Source: Cellulomonas chengniuliangii
GTDB taxonomy: Bacteria; Actinomycetota; Actinomycetes; Actinomycetales; Cellulomonadaceae
Reading direction: 5' to 3'
DNA: 64,000 nt
Assembly: GCF_024508335.1 (NCBI RefSeq)
Contig: NZ_CP101988.1
Span: 3,507,555 to 3,571,554 of the forward strand
Shown: in pieces, positions 9,919 to 16,754 of the stretch
Layout of the letters: each line of letters begins with the position of its first letter
Position numbering within the stretch: position 1 is the first letter of the stretch
The notes under the pieces: generated by a model
Seen by the model: only the letters and a program-made list of their open reading frames with translations
Told to the model about the DNA's origin: nothing
Databases searched by the model: none
Made by a program: the position numbers and the translations under genes

Positions 9919-10605
9919 CTAGGCCCACGAGTCGGGCGCGACGGTCCAGATGCGCGCGAGAGCCTCGCTCCCCTCCCGGGTGATGTCGAGACCGCGCCCT
10001 CGGGCCCGGCGCCGCACCCACGCGCGCTCGGTGAAGAGGGTGGCGAGCGCCGCACCGAGGCCGCCTGCCAGATGGGGTCGTCGCTCGGTCCAGTCCGGGC
10101 AGGTCCGCACGATCGGTCGGGCCCGCGACTCCAGGTCCTCGATTGGGACGCCGAGCCCGGTGAGGGCGGCGCGTCCCCCGGCTGTGAGGCGGGCGTCGCC
10201 GGGCGTGAGCCACGCCGAGCGCTGCATCGACTCCAGCAGCGCGACGCCCACGCGGCCGGCGATGTGGTCGTAGCACAGCCGCGCCCGCGCGAGGTCTCGA
10301 GCGTCCCGCGATCGGCGGTACGACGTCGTCGAGGCGGGCGGGCACAGGTGGCCCAGCTGCTCCAGCGCGGCAGCGACCGAGTCGTCGGCCAACGCGTAGA
10401 ACCGTTGACGTCCACGCGGCTCGCACCGGACCAGGCCGGCCTCGACCAGGACGGACAGGTGCTCGCTCGCTGTGGCGGCGGACACCCCGGCCGCGCTGGC
10501 GAGCTCCCCCGCAGGCCGTCGCGAGCCGTCCATCAGGAGGTCCACGAACGTCGATCGCGCAGGCGCGGCGAGGGCCCGGCCGATGACGGAGAAGTCCCTG
10601 CCCAC
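9919..10605 (-). CDS. ArsR-type winged-helix regulator
   Basis: About 228 residues (GTG at 10605; another GTG at 10629 would add eight). The N-terminal 85 residues form an ArsR-like winged helix: AAPARSTFVDLLMDG, then ASAAGVSAATASEHLSVLVEAGLVR as helix-turn-helix and REPRGRQRFYAL-like wing. The long C-terminal half, with the Cys/His-containing segment LCYDHIAGRVGVALLE, is typical of a larger ArsR subgroup in which it forms the sensor/dimer part; the ligand is unknown. It is divergent from the osmC gene across only 64 bp, so it probably represses the osmC-ACT pair and itself. Confidence 0.8.
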   Translation of the reverse strand: MGRDFSVIGRALAAPARSTFVDLLMDGSRRPAGELASAAGVSAATASEHLSVLVEAGLVRCEPRGRQRFYALADDSVAAALEQLGHLCPPASTTSYRRSRDARDLARARLCYDHIAGRVGVALLESMQRSAWLTPGDARLTAGGRAALTGLGVPIEDLESRARPIVRTCPDWTERRPHLAGGLGAALATLFTERAWVRRRARGRGLDITREGSEALARIWTVAPDSWA

Positions 10606-10669
10606 GTCTCGACCGTACCCCGCGGACACTTCGGCCCGACCCGAAATATTGCGGTCCTATGGTCGGCTC

Positions 10670-11131
10670 ATGACGACACACCTGTACGCGACGCACCTCG
10701 ACTGGTCGGGCTCGACAGGCGACGGCTACCGGTCCTATCGGCGAGACCACCACGCGGCTGGAGCCCAGGGCAACGCTCCGGGTGTCGAGCTCAGCGCCGC
10801 CCCGGAGTTCCGCGGCGACGCGACCAGGCTGAACCCGGAGCAGCTGCTCGTGATGGCGGCCAGCTCGTGCCAGCTTCTGTCGTTCCTGGCGGTCGCGGCC
10901 CAGGCGGGCGTCGACGTCATCACCTACACGGACGACGCCGAGGGGATCATGCCCAGCGGCCCCCCGCCCGCTCGACTGACACAGATCACGCTCAGTCCAG
11001 TCGTCCAGGTCGCTCCGGGCACCGACCACGACTTGGTCCGCGCGCTCATGGAGCAGGCGCACGACCAGTGTTACATCGCTCACTCGCTCACCGCCGACAT
11101 CGCGATCTCCCCCACGGTGGTGGACGCATGA
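10670..11131 (+). CDS. OsmC-family peroxiredoxin-like protein
   Basis: A 153-residue OsmC/Ohr-fold protein predicted to reduce organic hydroperoxides by a thiol mechanism. The two conserved cysteines are visible in MAASSCQLL (about residue 66) and DQCYIAHSL (about 131). The start at 10670 has no Shine-Dalgarno sequence; TATGGT at 10659-10664 resembles a -10 box and would give a leaderless message. Its stop overlaps the next start (ATGA), so translation of the two is coupled. The divergent ArsR-type protein is the likely regulator. Confidence 0.88.
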   Translation: MTTHLYATHLDWSGSTGDGYRSYRRDHHAAGAQGNAPGVELSAAPEFRGDATRLNPEQLLVMAASSCQLLSFLAVAAQAGVDVITYTDDAEGIMPSGPPPARLTQITLSPVVQVAPGTDHDLVRALMEQAHDQCYIAHSLTADIAISPTVVDA

Positions 11132-11541
11132 GCGCGCTGCGGGACATCGAGGTGCTGCTCGAAGACCGGCCCGGCGCGCTGGCCGAGCTCGGAGAAGTGC
11201 TCGGCGCGGCCGGCGTAAGCCTCGAAGGCGGCGGGGTCTTCGGCCACTCCGGCATCGCCGTGGCGCACTTCTTGGTGGCCGACGCCGACCGTGCCCAGGC
11301 TGCACTGGACGCCGCCCACATCGGCCCGGTCACCGTGTCAGAGGTGGTGCTGCTCCGCCTCGATCAAGGCGCCCCCGGTCAGCTGGGCCAGGTCGCCCGC
11401 CTCATGGCTGACGCGGGCGTCAACCTCCGCACGCAGTACAGCGACCACGACAACCAGCTCGTTCTCGTGCCCCACCCGGCCGACCACCGGCGATGCGCCG
11501 CAGCGGCCGCCCGTTGGTGTCGGGATCCGGGCCTGGGCTGA
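11128..11541 (+). CDS. tandem ACT-domain protein
   Basis: A 137-residue protein containing two ACT-like ligand-binding modules: the first begins with DIEVLLEDRPGALAELGEVL and the second with LRLDQGAPGQLGQVARLMADAGVN. The DRPG-xLAxL pattern is the usual amino-acid-binding strand-loop-helix. No catalytic domain is attached. It overlaps osmC by 4 bp (ATGA), which implies co-translation. A sensor or regulatory partner role is likely; the ligand is not predictable from sequence. Confidence 0.78.
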   Translation: MSALRDIEVLLEDRPGALAELGEVLGAAGVSLEGGGVFGHSGIAVAHFLVADADRAQAALDAAHIGPVTVSEVVLLRLDQGAPGQLGQVARLMADAGVNLRTQYSDHDNQLVLVPHPADHRRCAAAAARWCRDPGLG

Positions 11542-11567
11542 CCGGGGCGCGGTGGCCGGCGGATCGT

Positions 11568-11837
11568 TCAGTCGGTCGGCTCGACCGCCGGCGGGTCCTC
11601 TACGAGCTCGCCAGGCGCGGGCGTGTCTTCCTCACCGCTGTCCTTCGCCTCACCGCTGACCTCGGCCTCACCGCTGACCTCGGCTGACTCGGCGTCACTG
11701 CGCGCGGAGTCGCCTGGCCCGTCGGACTCGGCGCCCGCCTCCAGCACCTCCGGGGTGACCTCCTGCTCGAGGGTCGGGTACCCGTAGCCGCCTTCATCCT
11801 GCGCCCCGGCGTCCGGGTCGTGCGATGTGTCGCTCAT
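11568..11837 (-). CDS. small acidic hypothetical protein
   Basis: An 89-residue, very acidic, probably disordered protein. It starts at an ATG preceded by AAGGGG. The middle contains imperfect repeats of the hexapeptide-like unit SGEAEV/SGEAKD/SGEED, mirrored in the DNA by repeated gctgacctcggc units, and the end is rich in Pro/Glu. A YGYPTLEQEVTPEVLE segment near the N-terminus is the only part with possible structure. I do not recognise the family. Confidence 0.55.
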   Translation of the reverse strand: MSDTSHDPDAGAQDEGGYGYPTLEQEVTPEVLEAGAESDGPGDSARSDAESAEVSGEAEVSGEAKDSGEEDTPAPGELVEDPPAVEPTD

Positions 11838-12002
11838 GGTGGCCCCTTCCTGCCGCGCCTGGACCGTCACGGACCAGGTCGGTCCCATCCTCGGCGCCCG
11901 CGCGGTGCTGCGCCATCCGTCCGGGCGTCGTGTCGAGATTCGCGCCGTGCGGCCGAGCTCGAGGGCACGTCGACTGAGGCTCCGCGGCCCCACGTCTGGG
12001 CT

Positions 12003-12755
12003 CTAGTCCGACTCGCAGACGCAGAGTTGGATCGGCGCATCGCTGGTGAATGGCCCACCCGACCAGTCGCCGAACCGCTCGACGAGCCGAAGCCCTGCGG
12101 CGGACAGCAGCAAGGGGAGTTCCTGAGGGAAGACGCTCCTGAGCTCGAGCGGGGCGACGAGGAAGTCGGGCTCTGACTCGGCGGAGAAGTACCACGTGCC
12201 CCGGGTCACCTGCGCGGCAGCGTCGTAGGTCTCGGCGACATCAACCCTCACGTCGCCACGATCGGGATCCACGAAGGACAACCCGTCACGGGTGCGTCGA
12301 ACGCCGTCAGCATCGGCAAGGAAACGCGCGTTCGGGTTGAAGACGTCGAAGACGAAGCGAGCTCCGGGCGCCAGGTGCGCTCGCACCGATCGGAAGCAAC
12401 CCAGCAGGTCGGCAGTCTCGTGCAGATGGAGCAGCGAATTGGCTGCGATGAACACCAGATCGAACGTGCGGCCGAAGTCGAACTCCCGCATGTCGCCGCG
12501 CACCCACTCCACGGCGAGCGCGCGCTCGTCCGCCTTGCGCTGGGCTTCGGTGAGCATGTCCGCCGAGAGGTCCAGGCCGGTGCACGGATACCCGGCGGAG
12601 GCGATGGGAATCAGTTTGCGCCCGGTGCCGCACCCGAGTTCCAAGACCGACCCGCCCTGTTTCTCGGCCTCGGCCCGGTAGAACTCGGTGGCCGGCTCCC
12701 CACCCGCGAACAACCGGTCGTACAGCCTCGCGTCGGAGTAGAACCGTTCACTCAT
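12003..12755 (-). CDS. class I SAM-dependent methyltransferase
   Basis: A 250-residue Rossmann-fold methyltransferase. Motif I is LELGCGTGRKLIP (about residues 38-50), followed by motif II GLDLSADML and the acidic loop RGDMREF, then DLVFIAANSLLHL. The start at 12755 has GAGGGG just upstream. The N-terminal YSDARLYDRLFAG resembles a family of small-molecule methyltransferases. It is followed upstream (in its own direction) by the ketopantoate-reductase-like gene with a 22-bp gap, so the two probably form one transcript. Substrate unknown. Confidence 0.85.
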   Translation of the reverse strand: MSERFYSDARLYDRLFAGGEPATEFYRAEAEKQGGSVLELGCGTGRKLIPIASAGYPCTGLDLSADMLTEAQRKADERALAVEWVRGDMREFDFGRTFDLVFIAANSLLHLHETADLLGCFRSVRAHLAPGARFVFDVFNPNARFLADADGVRRTRDGLSFVDPDRGDVRVDVAETYDAAAQVTRGTWYFSAESEPDFLVAPLELRSVFPQELPLLLSAAGLRLVERFGDWSGGPFTSDAPIQLCVCESD

Positions 12756-12777
12756 GGAGCCCCCTCGAAGACAGCGC

Positions 12778-13740
12778 TCAGACCGGGCCTGAATTCTGCC
12801 CGACAGCGAAATATGGCTCGGCCGCCTCAAGTCGCGGCGCCGACACGCCCAGGCGGCGCGCCTCGGCCAGGGTGTCGCGGCAGACCGCGCGAAGCTCCTC
12901 GGGGTTGGCGTGCGCCTCCATCACCCTGCGCATGGGCGGGAAGTGGCCCATCAGCGTCGCGAGCACCGGCGCCGCCAACCAGACAGGCGCCGTGAACGGC
13001 AGCACGTCGCCGCGATGCCGCCGCAAGTCGACGCCGCGCGCCTGGGCGAGGGGCAGTAGCTCTCGGGTCGCGAGAATCGCCTCGCGGATGTTGCGTGGGT
13101 TCCCGGCCAGCTTGGAGAGGGAGCCCAGCCTCAGGCTCTGCGTGTGCAGGCCGGCGTTCTGGATGAAGTGGATCAACAACCAGCCCCGGAAGTCGGTGGT
13201 CTCCCGAATCCTGAACCCGGCCTCGCGGAACGCCGCGCGCACGGCTTGCGCCCGCTCCGTCGGCGGCCCGCCAAGGGTGCCGAAGAAGGCAGCGGGCAGC
13301 AGGGCGGCCCTCAGCACGCCGTCGTCTCCGACGCCGCCACCGGCGCCGGGGAAGCCCCAGGCCACCTGGCCAGCGGGCAGGGCGTCGATTGCCGCCGACG
13401 GCTCGGCCCACAGGTTGTTGAAGACGAGCACCGTCGCCTTGCCGACGCGCGGAGCCAGGAAGGACACAGCCTCGGCGAGGCCGTAGTGCTGCACACTCAC
13501 CACGATCAGGTCGAAGTCGTGGTCCGGCTCCAGCGATTCGCGGTAGCGAACCGGCCATTTCTCGACGACGCGTCGTCCTCGCAGCCGGCGCCGCGCGTCG
13601 AGCAGGTCGAGGTCGATCGCTCCTCCGTATTCGGCTGCTCGACCGGGACGCACGTAGAACTCGATCTCGTGCCCGGCGCGCTCCAACGCCCACCCGTACG
13701 CCACGGCGATGACACCCCGGCCGAACATCAGAATCTTCAT
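12778..13740 (-). CDS. ketopantoate reductase-like (ApbA/PanE family) oxidoreductase
   Basis: A 320-residue NADP-binding protein. The N-terminal Rossmann motif is MKILMFGRGVIAVAYG (a GxGxxA-type variant, GRGVIA), followed by an ApbA-like fold with FNNLWAEPSAA in the middle and an alpha-helical C-terminal domain containing GNPRNIREAILATRELLPLAQARGV. The ATG at 13740 has GGAGG 6 bp upstream. It faces a TetR regulator across a 125-bp spacer with twin palindromes, which probably regulates both. The deviation in the dinucleotide motif and the operon context suggest a substrate other than ketopantoate. Confidence 0.75.
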   Translation of the reverse strand: MKILMFGRGVIAVAYGWALERAGHEIEFYVRPGRAAEYGGAIDLDLLDARRRLRGRRVVEKWPVRYRESLEPDHDFDLIVVSVQHYGLAEAVSFLAPRVGKATVLVFNNLWAEPSAAIDALPAGQVAWGFPGAGGGVGDDGVLRAALLPAAFFGTLGGPPTERAQAVRAAFREAGFRIRETTDFRGWLLIHFIQNAGLHTQSLRLGSLSKLAGNPRNIREAILATRELLPLAQARGVDLRRHRGDVLPFTAPVWLAAPVLATLMGHFPPMRRVMEAHANPEELRAVCRDTLAEARRLGVSAPRLEAAEPYFAVGQNSGPV

Positions 13741-13807
13741 GCCCGCTCCTCCCGCCCAGGACACGTGGTCGCCGTTGACCAGGTGTGGTCGGCGAGGTAG
13801 CGTCAAG

Positions 13808-13848
13808 TGGAGACGATCTCCAGTTCGAACATATGGAGACGGTCTCCA
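13808..13848. promoter_or_regulatory. double TetR-type operator
   Basis: Two nearly identical 15-bp palindromes, TGGAGACGATCTCCA (13808-13822) and TGGAGACGGTCTCCA (13834-13848), are spaced 26 bp centre to centre. The whole block is also an inverted repeat bounded by CAAGTGGAGAC (13804-13814) and GTCTCCACTTG (13842-13852). It ends 17 bp before the TTG start of the TetR gene. Two dimers binding side by side would repress both divergent genes. Confidence 0.8.
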
Positions 13849-13865
13849 CTTGTCAAGGAGCTCTG

Positions 13866-14432
13866 TTGACCACCACCAAGCCCCTGCGCGCCGACGCCCG
13901 GCGCAACCGTGAAGCGCTGCTCGCGAAGGCCCGTGAGCTCTTCGCCGAAGGCCGCTTCGACATGCGTTTCGATGACTTCGCGCGGCTGGCCGGCGTGGGC
14001 ACGGGGACGCTGTACCGGCACTTTCCGACCCGCGAGGCGCTGGCCGAGGCCGTCTACCGTGAAGAGATCACAGCGATGTGCGCCCGCGCTCGCGAGCTGC
14101 ACACCACGCTCCCCGCGGCGGCGGCGCTGGCAGCCTTCCTGCGGGAATTCGTGGATCATGTGCATGCCCACCAGGGCCTGGCCCGCACGCTCGCCACGCA
14201 GATGGCCGGACGTTCAGACACGCTCGCCGACGGCGGCCGGGAACTGGGCCAAGTCATCGCCGACCTGCTGGCCGCGGGCATCAAGGACGGGACCATCCGC
14301 GACGACGTGGGCGCCGGCGCCGTCATGATGGTCCTGGAGGGGATCTGCACGGCCTGTGCCCAGCCAGGCTCCCGGGACGACGCAGACGGCGCCATCGCCC
14401 TCGTGCTCGACGGGCTGCGCCGCCCCGGCTGA
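13866..14432 (+). CDS. TetR-family regulator
   Basis: A 188-residue regulator. The TTG at 13866 is preferred because AAGGAG lies 5 bp upstream; an in-frame ATG upstream would place the start inside the operator. The N-terminal HTH is at about residues 10-55: ARELFAEGRFDMRFDDFARLAGVGTGTLYRHFPTREAL in the usual TetR arrangement. The C-terminal domain is typical in length and contains FVDHVHAHQGLARTL. It is probably autorepressing through the twin palindromes and controls the divergent oxidoreductase-methyltransferase pair. Confidence 0.88.
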   Translation: MTTTKPLRADARRNREALLAKARELFAEGRFDMRFDDFARLAGVGTGTLYRHFPTREALAEAVYREEITAMCARARELHTTLPAAAALAAFLREFVDHVHAHQGLARTLATQMAGRSDTLADGGRELGQVIADLLAAGIKDGTIRDDVGAGAVMMVLEGICTACAQPGSRDDADGAIALVLDGLRRPG

Positions 14433-14463
14433 TGAAGTCATCGCGACCCCACGTGCAGGGGCG

Positions 14464-14793
14464 TCAGTCCCGCAACTCCCAGAGATCCGCGCGGACTTCG
14501 AGGTCGCGGCCGATCTGGGTGGTGAGCTCGGCCTCGATCTCACGTGCTAGCCGGGCGTGCGTCTGCTTGGCCTGATCGCAGTCCCAGTGGCTGAGGTGGT
14601 CGAAGTGCTCATGGAAATGCCGTGCCCACGCACGGACCTTCTCCTCGAGGTCCCCCGACAGGTCGAGGTCCTCCGGCTGTGCCTGTAGCCCTTCGGCCCA
14701 CCAGATTGGCCAGTCACAGGCGTAGTCGTTCATCAGACGGACGCCCACGTGCCCGTCACGCATCAGCACCTGCCTCCCGGGCAGACACGTCAT
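14464..14793 (-). CDS. hypothetical protein, coupled to GNAT gene
   Basis: A 109-residue acidic protein. The ATG at 14793 overlaps the GNAT stop (ATGA), which argues for this start; an internal ATG at 14763 with GGGAGG upstream is possible. It carries a Trp-rich segment CDWPIWWAEGL near residue 28 and a helical C-terminal half rich in charged residues and His (FHEHFDHLSHWDCDQAK). I do not recognise the family. Its coupling to the acetyltransferase suggests they are made together. Confidence 0.6.
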   Translation of the reverse strand: MTCLPGRQVLMRDGHVGVRLMNDYACDWPIWWAEGLQAQPEDLDLSGDLEEKVRAWARHFHEHFDHLSHWDCDQAKQTHARLAREIEAELTTQIGRDLEVRADLWELRD

Positions 14794-15275
14794 CCATCGC
14801 TGCCCTCTGGGGCTCTCGTGTAGGTGAGGAACTCGCCGTCCTGCGGGGCGTCGGCGGCGAGGCCGAAGCCCAGCCGCTCGTACAGCGCGCGGGCGCGAGT
14901 GTTCGTGCGTTGCGTCTCGAGCCTGACCTCATGCGCACCGGCGCCGGCGGCCTCCGCGAGGACGTGACGGACGAGAGCAACGCCTGCTCCGCCGCCCCGG
15001 ACGTCCGAGGCGACGAACAGGTCGTTGAGCTGCCACGTTGTGTGCAGCCGCAGGGACGAGTGGCCCGGGTACACCTGCGTGAACGCGACCGCGCGACCGT
15101 CGTCGAGCACGGCCCACACCAAGGAGTCGCCGCGCTCGACGCGGGCCCTCAGGAACGCACGCGCGGCGGTATCGTCGCCCTCGCGTCCGTAGAAGCCGCG
15201 GTAGGCGACGAACAGGTCAGCCACCTGCGCCACCGTCTCGGTGTCCGTCTGCGCGGTCACCCGGACCACCCTCAT
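14790..15275 (-). CDS. GNAT-family N-acetyltransferase
   Basis: A 161-residue acetyl-CoA-dependent transferase. The acetyl-CoA-binding motif A is visible as LFVASDVRGGGAGVALVRHV (about residues 86-105), followed by the motif B helix with NTRARALYERLGF. The N-terminal YRGFYGR segment resembles small-molecule GNATs. The ATG at 15275 has an AGGGGAC site upstream. It overlaps the following hypothetical gene by 4 bp. The acceptor substrate cannot be predicted. Confidence 0.85.
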   Translation of the reverse strand: MRVVRVTAQTDTETVAQVADLFVAYRGFYGREGDDTAARAFLRARVERGDSLVWAVLDDGRAVAFTQVYPGHSSLRLHTTWQLNDLFVASDVRGGGAGVALVRHVLAEAAGAGAHEVRLETQRTNTRARALYERLGFGLAADAPQDGEFLTYTRAPEGSDG

Positions 15276-15420
15276 GGCGTCCCCTGTCCTTCAGTGCCCC
15301 TGCCGCCAAGCGGCGTGCGATCGCCGGCGCCTGCGCGAACCCGCCGCCCGCCGAGGCCGTGGATGGCGAGCACGTTACCGTCCGCCGTGGCGTGTACACG
15401 TCCGCGAGCACGGGCCACGC

Positions 15421-15793
15421 CTAGGCGTCCGCATCGTCCACGCGCACGTCGTCTGCCGTCAGCGGCAGGATCACCACGTCATGCGAGGTGAGCCGGCCGG
15501 CCTCGTCGGACCGGCCCTCCAGTTTGGCTGTTCCTACTGGCTGGCTCCGCGATGCGCCCATCGGAGTACCTCGCGGGACCGTACTCGATCCGATCCCAGA
15601 AGGTGTCGACCGCTGAGATTGGCTGACCGGCGCGTGTCGTCCACTCGGGGTGGTCCGTGACTTCCCACCTCTCCGGGCCGGCATCGCGTCGCCGATCGAC
15701 CTCTTCGCGCTGCCCGACCCCTGGCCCAGAGGTACGGCGTTCCCGCCACGAGGGAAGGTCGATCCCGAGGCGTAGTACTGAGGTGCCGTGCAC
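15421..15793 (-). pseudogene. frameshifted remnant of a hypothetical protein
   Basis: Two reading frames each look like part of one protein. From about 15793 to 15545 one frame encodes a plausible sequence (LRLGIDLPSWRERR, later AVDTFWDRIEYGPARYSDGR). From about 15545 to the stop at 15421 another frame takes over with near-perfect G/C third positions (TAKLEGRSDEAGRLTSHDVV). The switch near 15540-15560 suggests a single-base indel or a sequencing error. No start with a good ribosome-binding site is visible. The family is not recognised. Confidence 0.45.
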
Positions 15794-15934
15794 CGCGATC
15801 GGTCAAATGCGGCGTGGTTGACGAGTGCCGACATGGCGACGCATAGCCGGCGCCTGATGCTGCGTGATCTCGTCTCGGGCGAGCGATGCCACCGTGCGGC
15901 GTAGAAGCCGTCTGTCAGCGTGGTGCCCTCTCCG

Positions 15935-16702
15935 TCAGCGTTCCTCCGGGAACTCGTGCGCCTGCGCCTGGGCGAGGGTGCGCTCACGGCCCGGCACACC
16001 ACGCCCGCCGACCAGCTCGACGAGCACCCCCCACCCGTCCGGGGCGTAGAAGCTCTCGTCGTGGAGGCGGATACCGAGCGAGTCCGCGACCCGCAGGAGA
16101 GACGCCCGGGAGAACTTGTCCTGCGTGCGTCGAGCCTCGCGGTCCAGGGGGTCGGGAAGCGGCCACTCCTCGTCCGGCTCGGTGAGTTCCCAGCGGCGAC
16201 CCGTGTCCGACACCTGCACCTTCACGCTCGAGCCGCGCACACCCCACTTCGCGCTCGGATCCGGGTCGAACACCGCGACCCCGCGCGCTCCCCACCACCC
16301 TGTTCTGGTCCGGCGGTCGAACGTCTGTGGGGAGTCCACGACGCCGACCCCGCGCATCCCGCCAGGCTGCGCGGCCATCCCTCCCGCGGCGCTGATCGCC
16401 TCGCTCCCGCGCCACGAGTTGTCCAGCATGGCCGTCCAGCGCGCGCCGGCGGTCGGCAGCAGAAGGTAGCGCGTCACGTACGCCGTCCTCAGCGGCAGCA
16501 GGGTGCCCAGCAGCTCCGGGAGCGTGCCCTCGACACGCCGCGTGCGCATGACGCCGCCGGTGAGCTCGGTCGTGGCACGGCCACGCCAGGACACGAGCAC
16601 GTCCGCGCACGTCGCGGCATCCGCCGCGAGGAACGCGATGCCGTGCGTCACCGGGAACCACGCACCGTCGAGCAGGTACCGCTCATCCGTCCGAACGACC
16701 AT
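15935..16702 (-). CDS. hypothetical protein downstream of dnaB
   Basis: A 255-residue soluble protein with no family I recognise. The ATG at 16702 is 52 bp after the dnaB stop on the same strand, with a weak GAGAAG site, so read-through from dnaB is possible. Visible features are many Trp and Arg residues, a central Gly-rich part (AAGGMAAQPGGMRGVG) and a C-terminal segment LLRVADSLGIRLHDESFYAPDGWGV that resembles a mixed alpha/beta domain. No signal peptide or membrane helix. Codon usage is like the neighbours. Confidence 0.65.
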   Translation of the reverse strand: MVVRTDERYLLDGAWFPVTHGIAFLAADAATCADVLVSWRGRATTELTGGVMRTRRVEGTLPELLGTLLPLRTAYVTRYLLLPTAGARWTAMLDNSWRGSEAISAAGGMAAQPGGMRGVGVVDSPQTFDRRTRTGWWGARGVAVFDPDPSAKWGVRGSSVKVQVSDTGRRWELTEPDEEWPLPDPLDREARRTQDKFSRASLLRVADSLGIRLHDESFYAPDGWGVLVELVGGRGVPGRERTLAQAQAHEFPEER

Positions 16703-16754
16703 GTCGGATCTTCTCACTCGCACGCGCCGACGACGAGGAGCAGCAGAGCAACGA

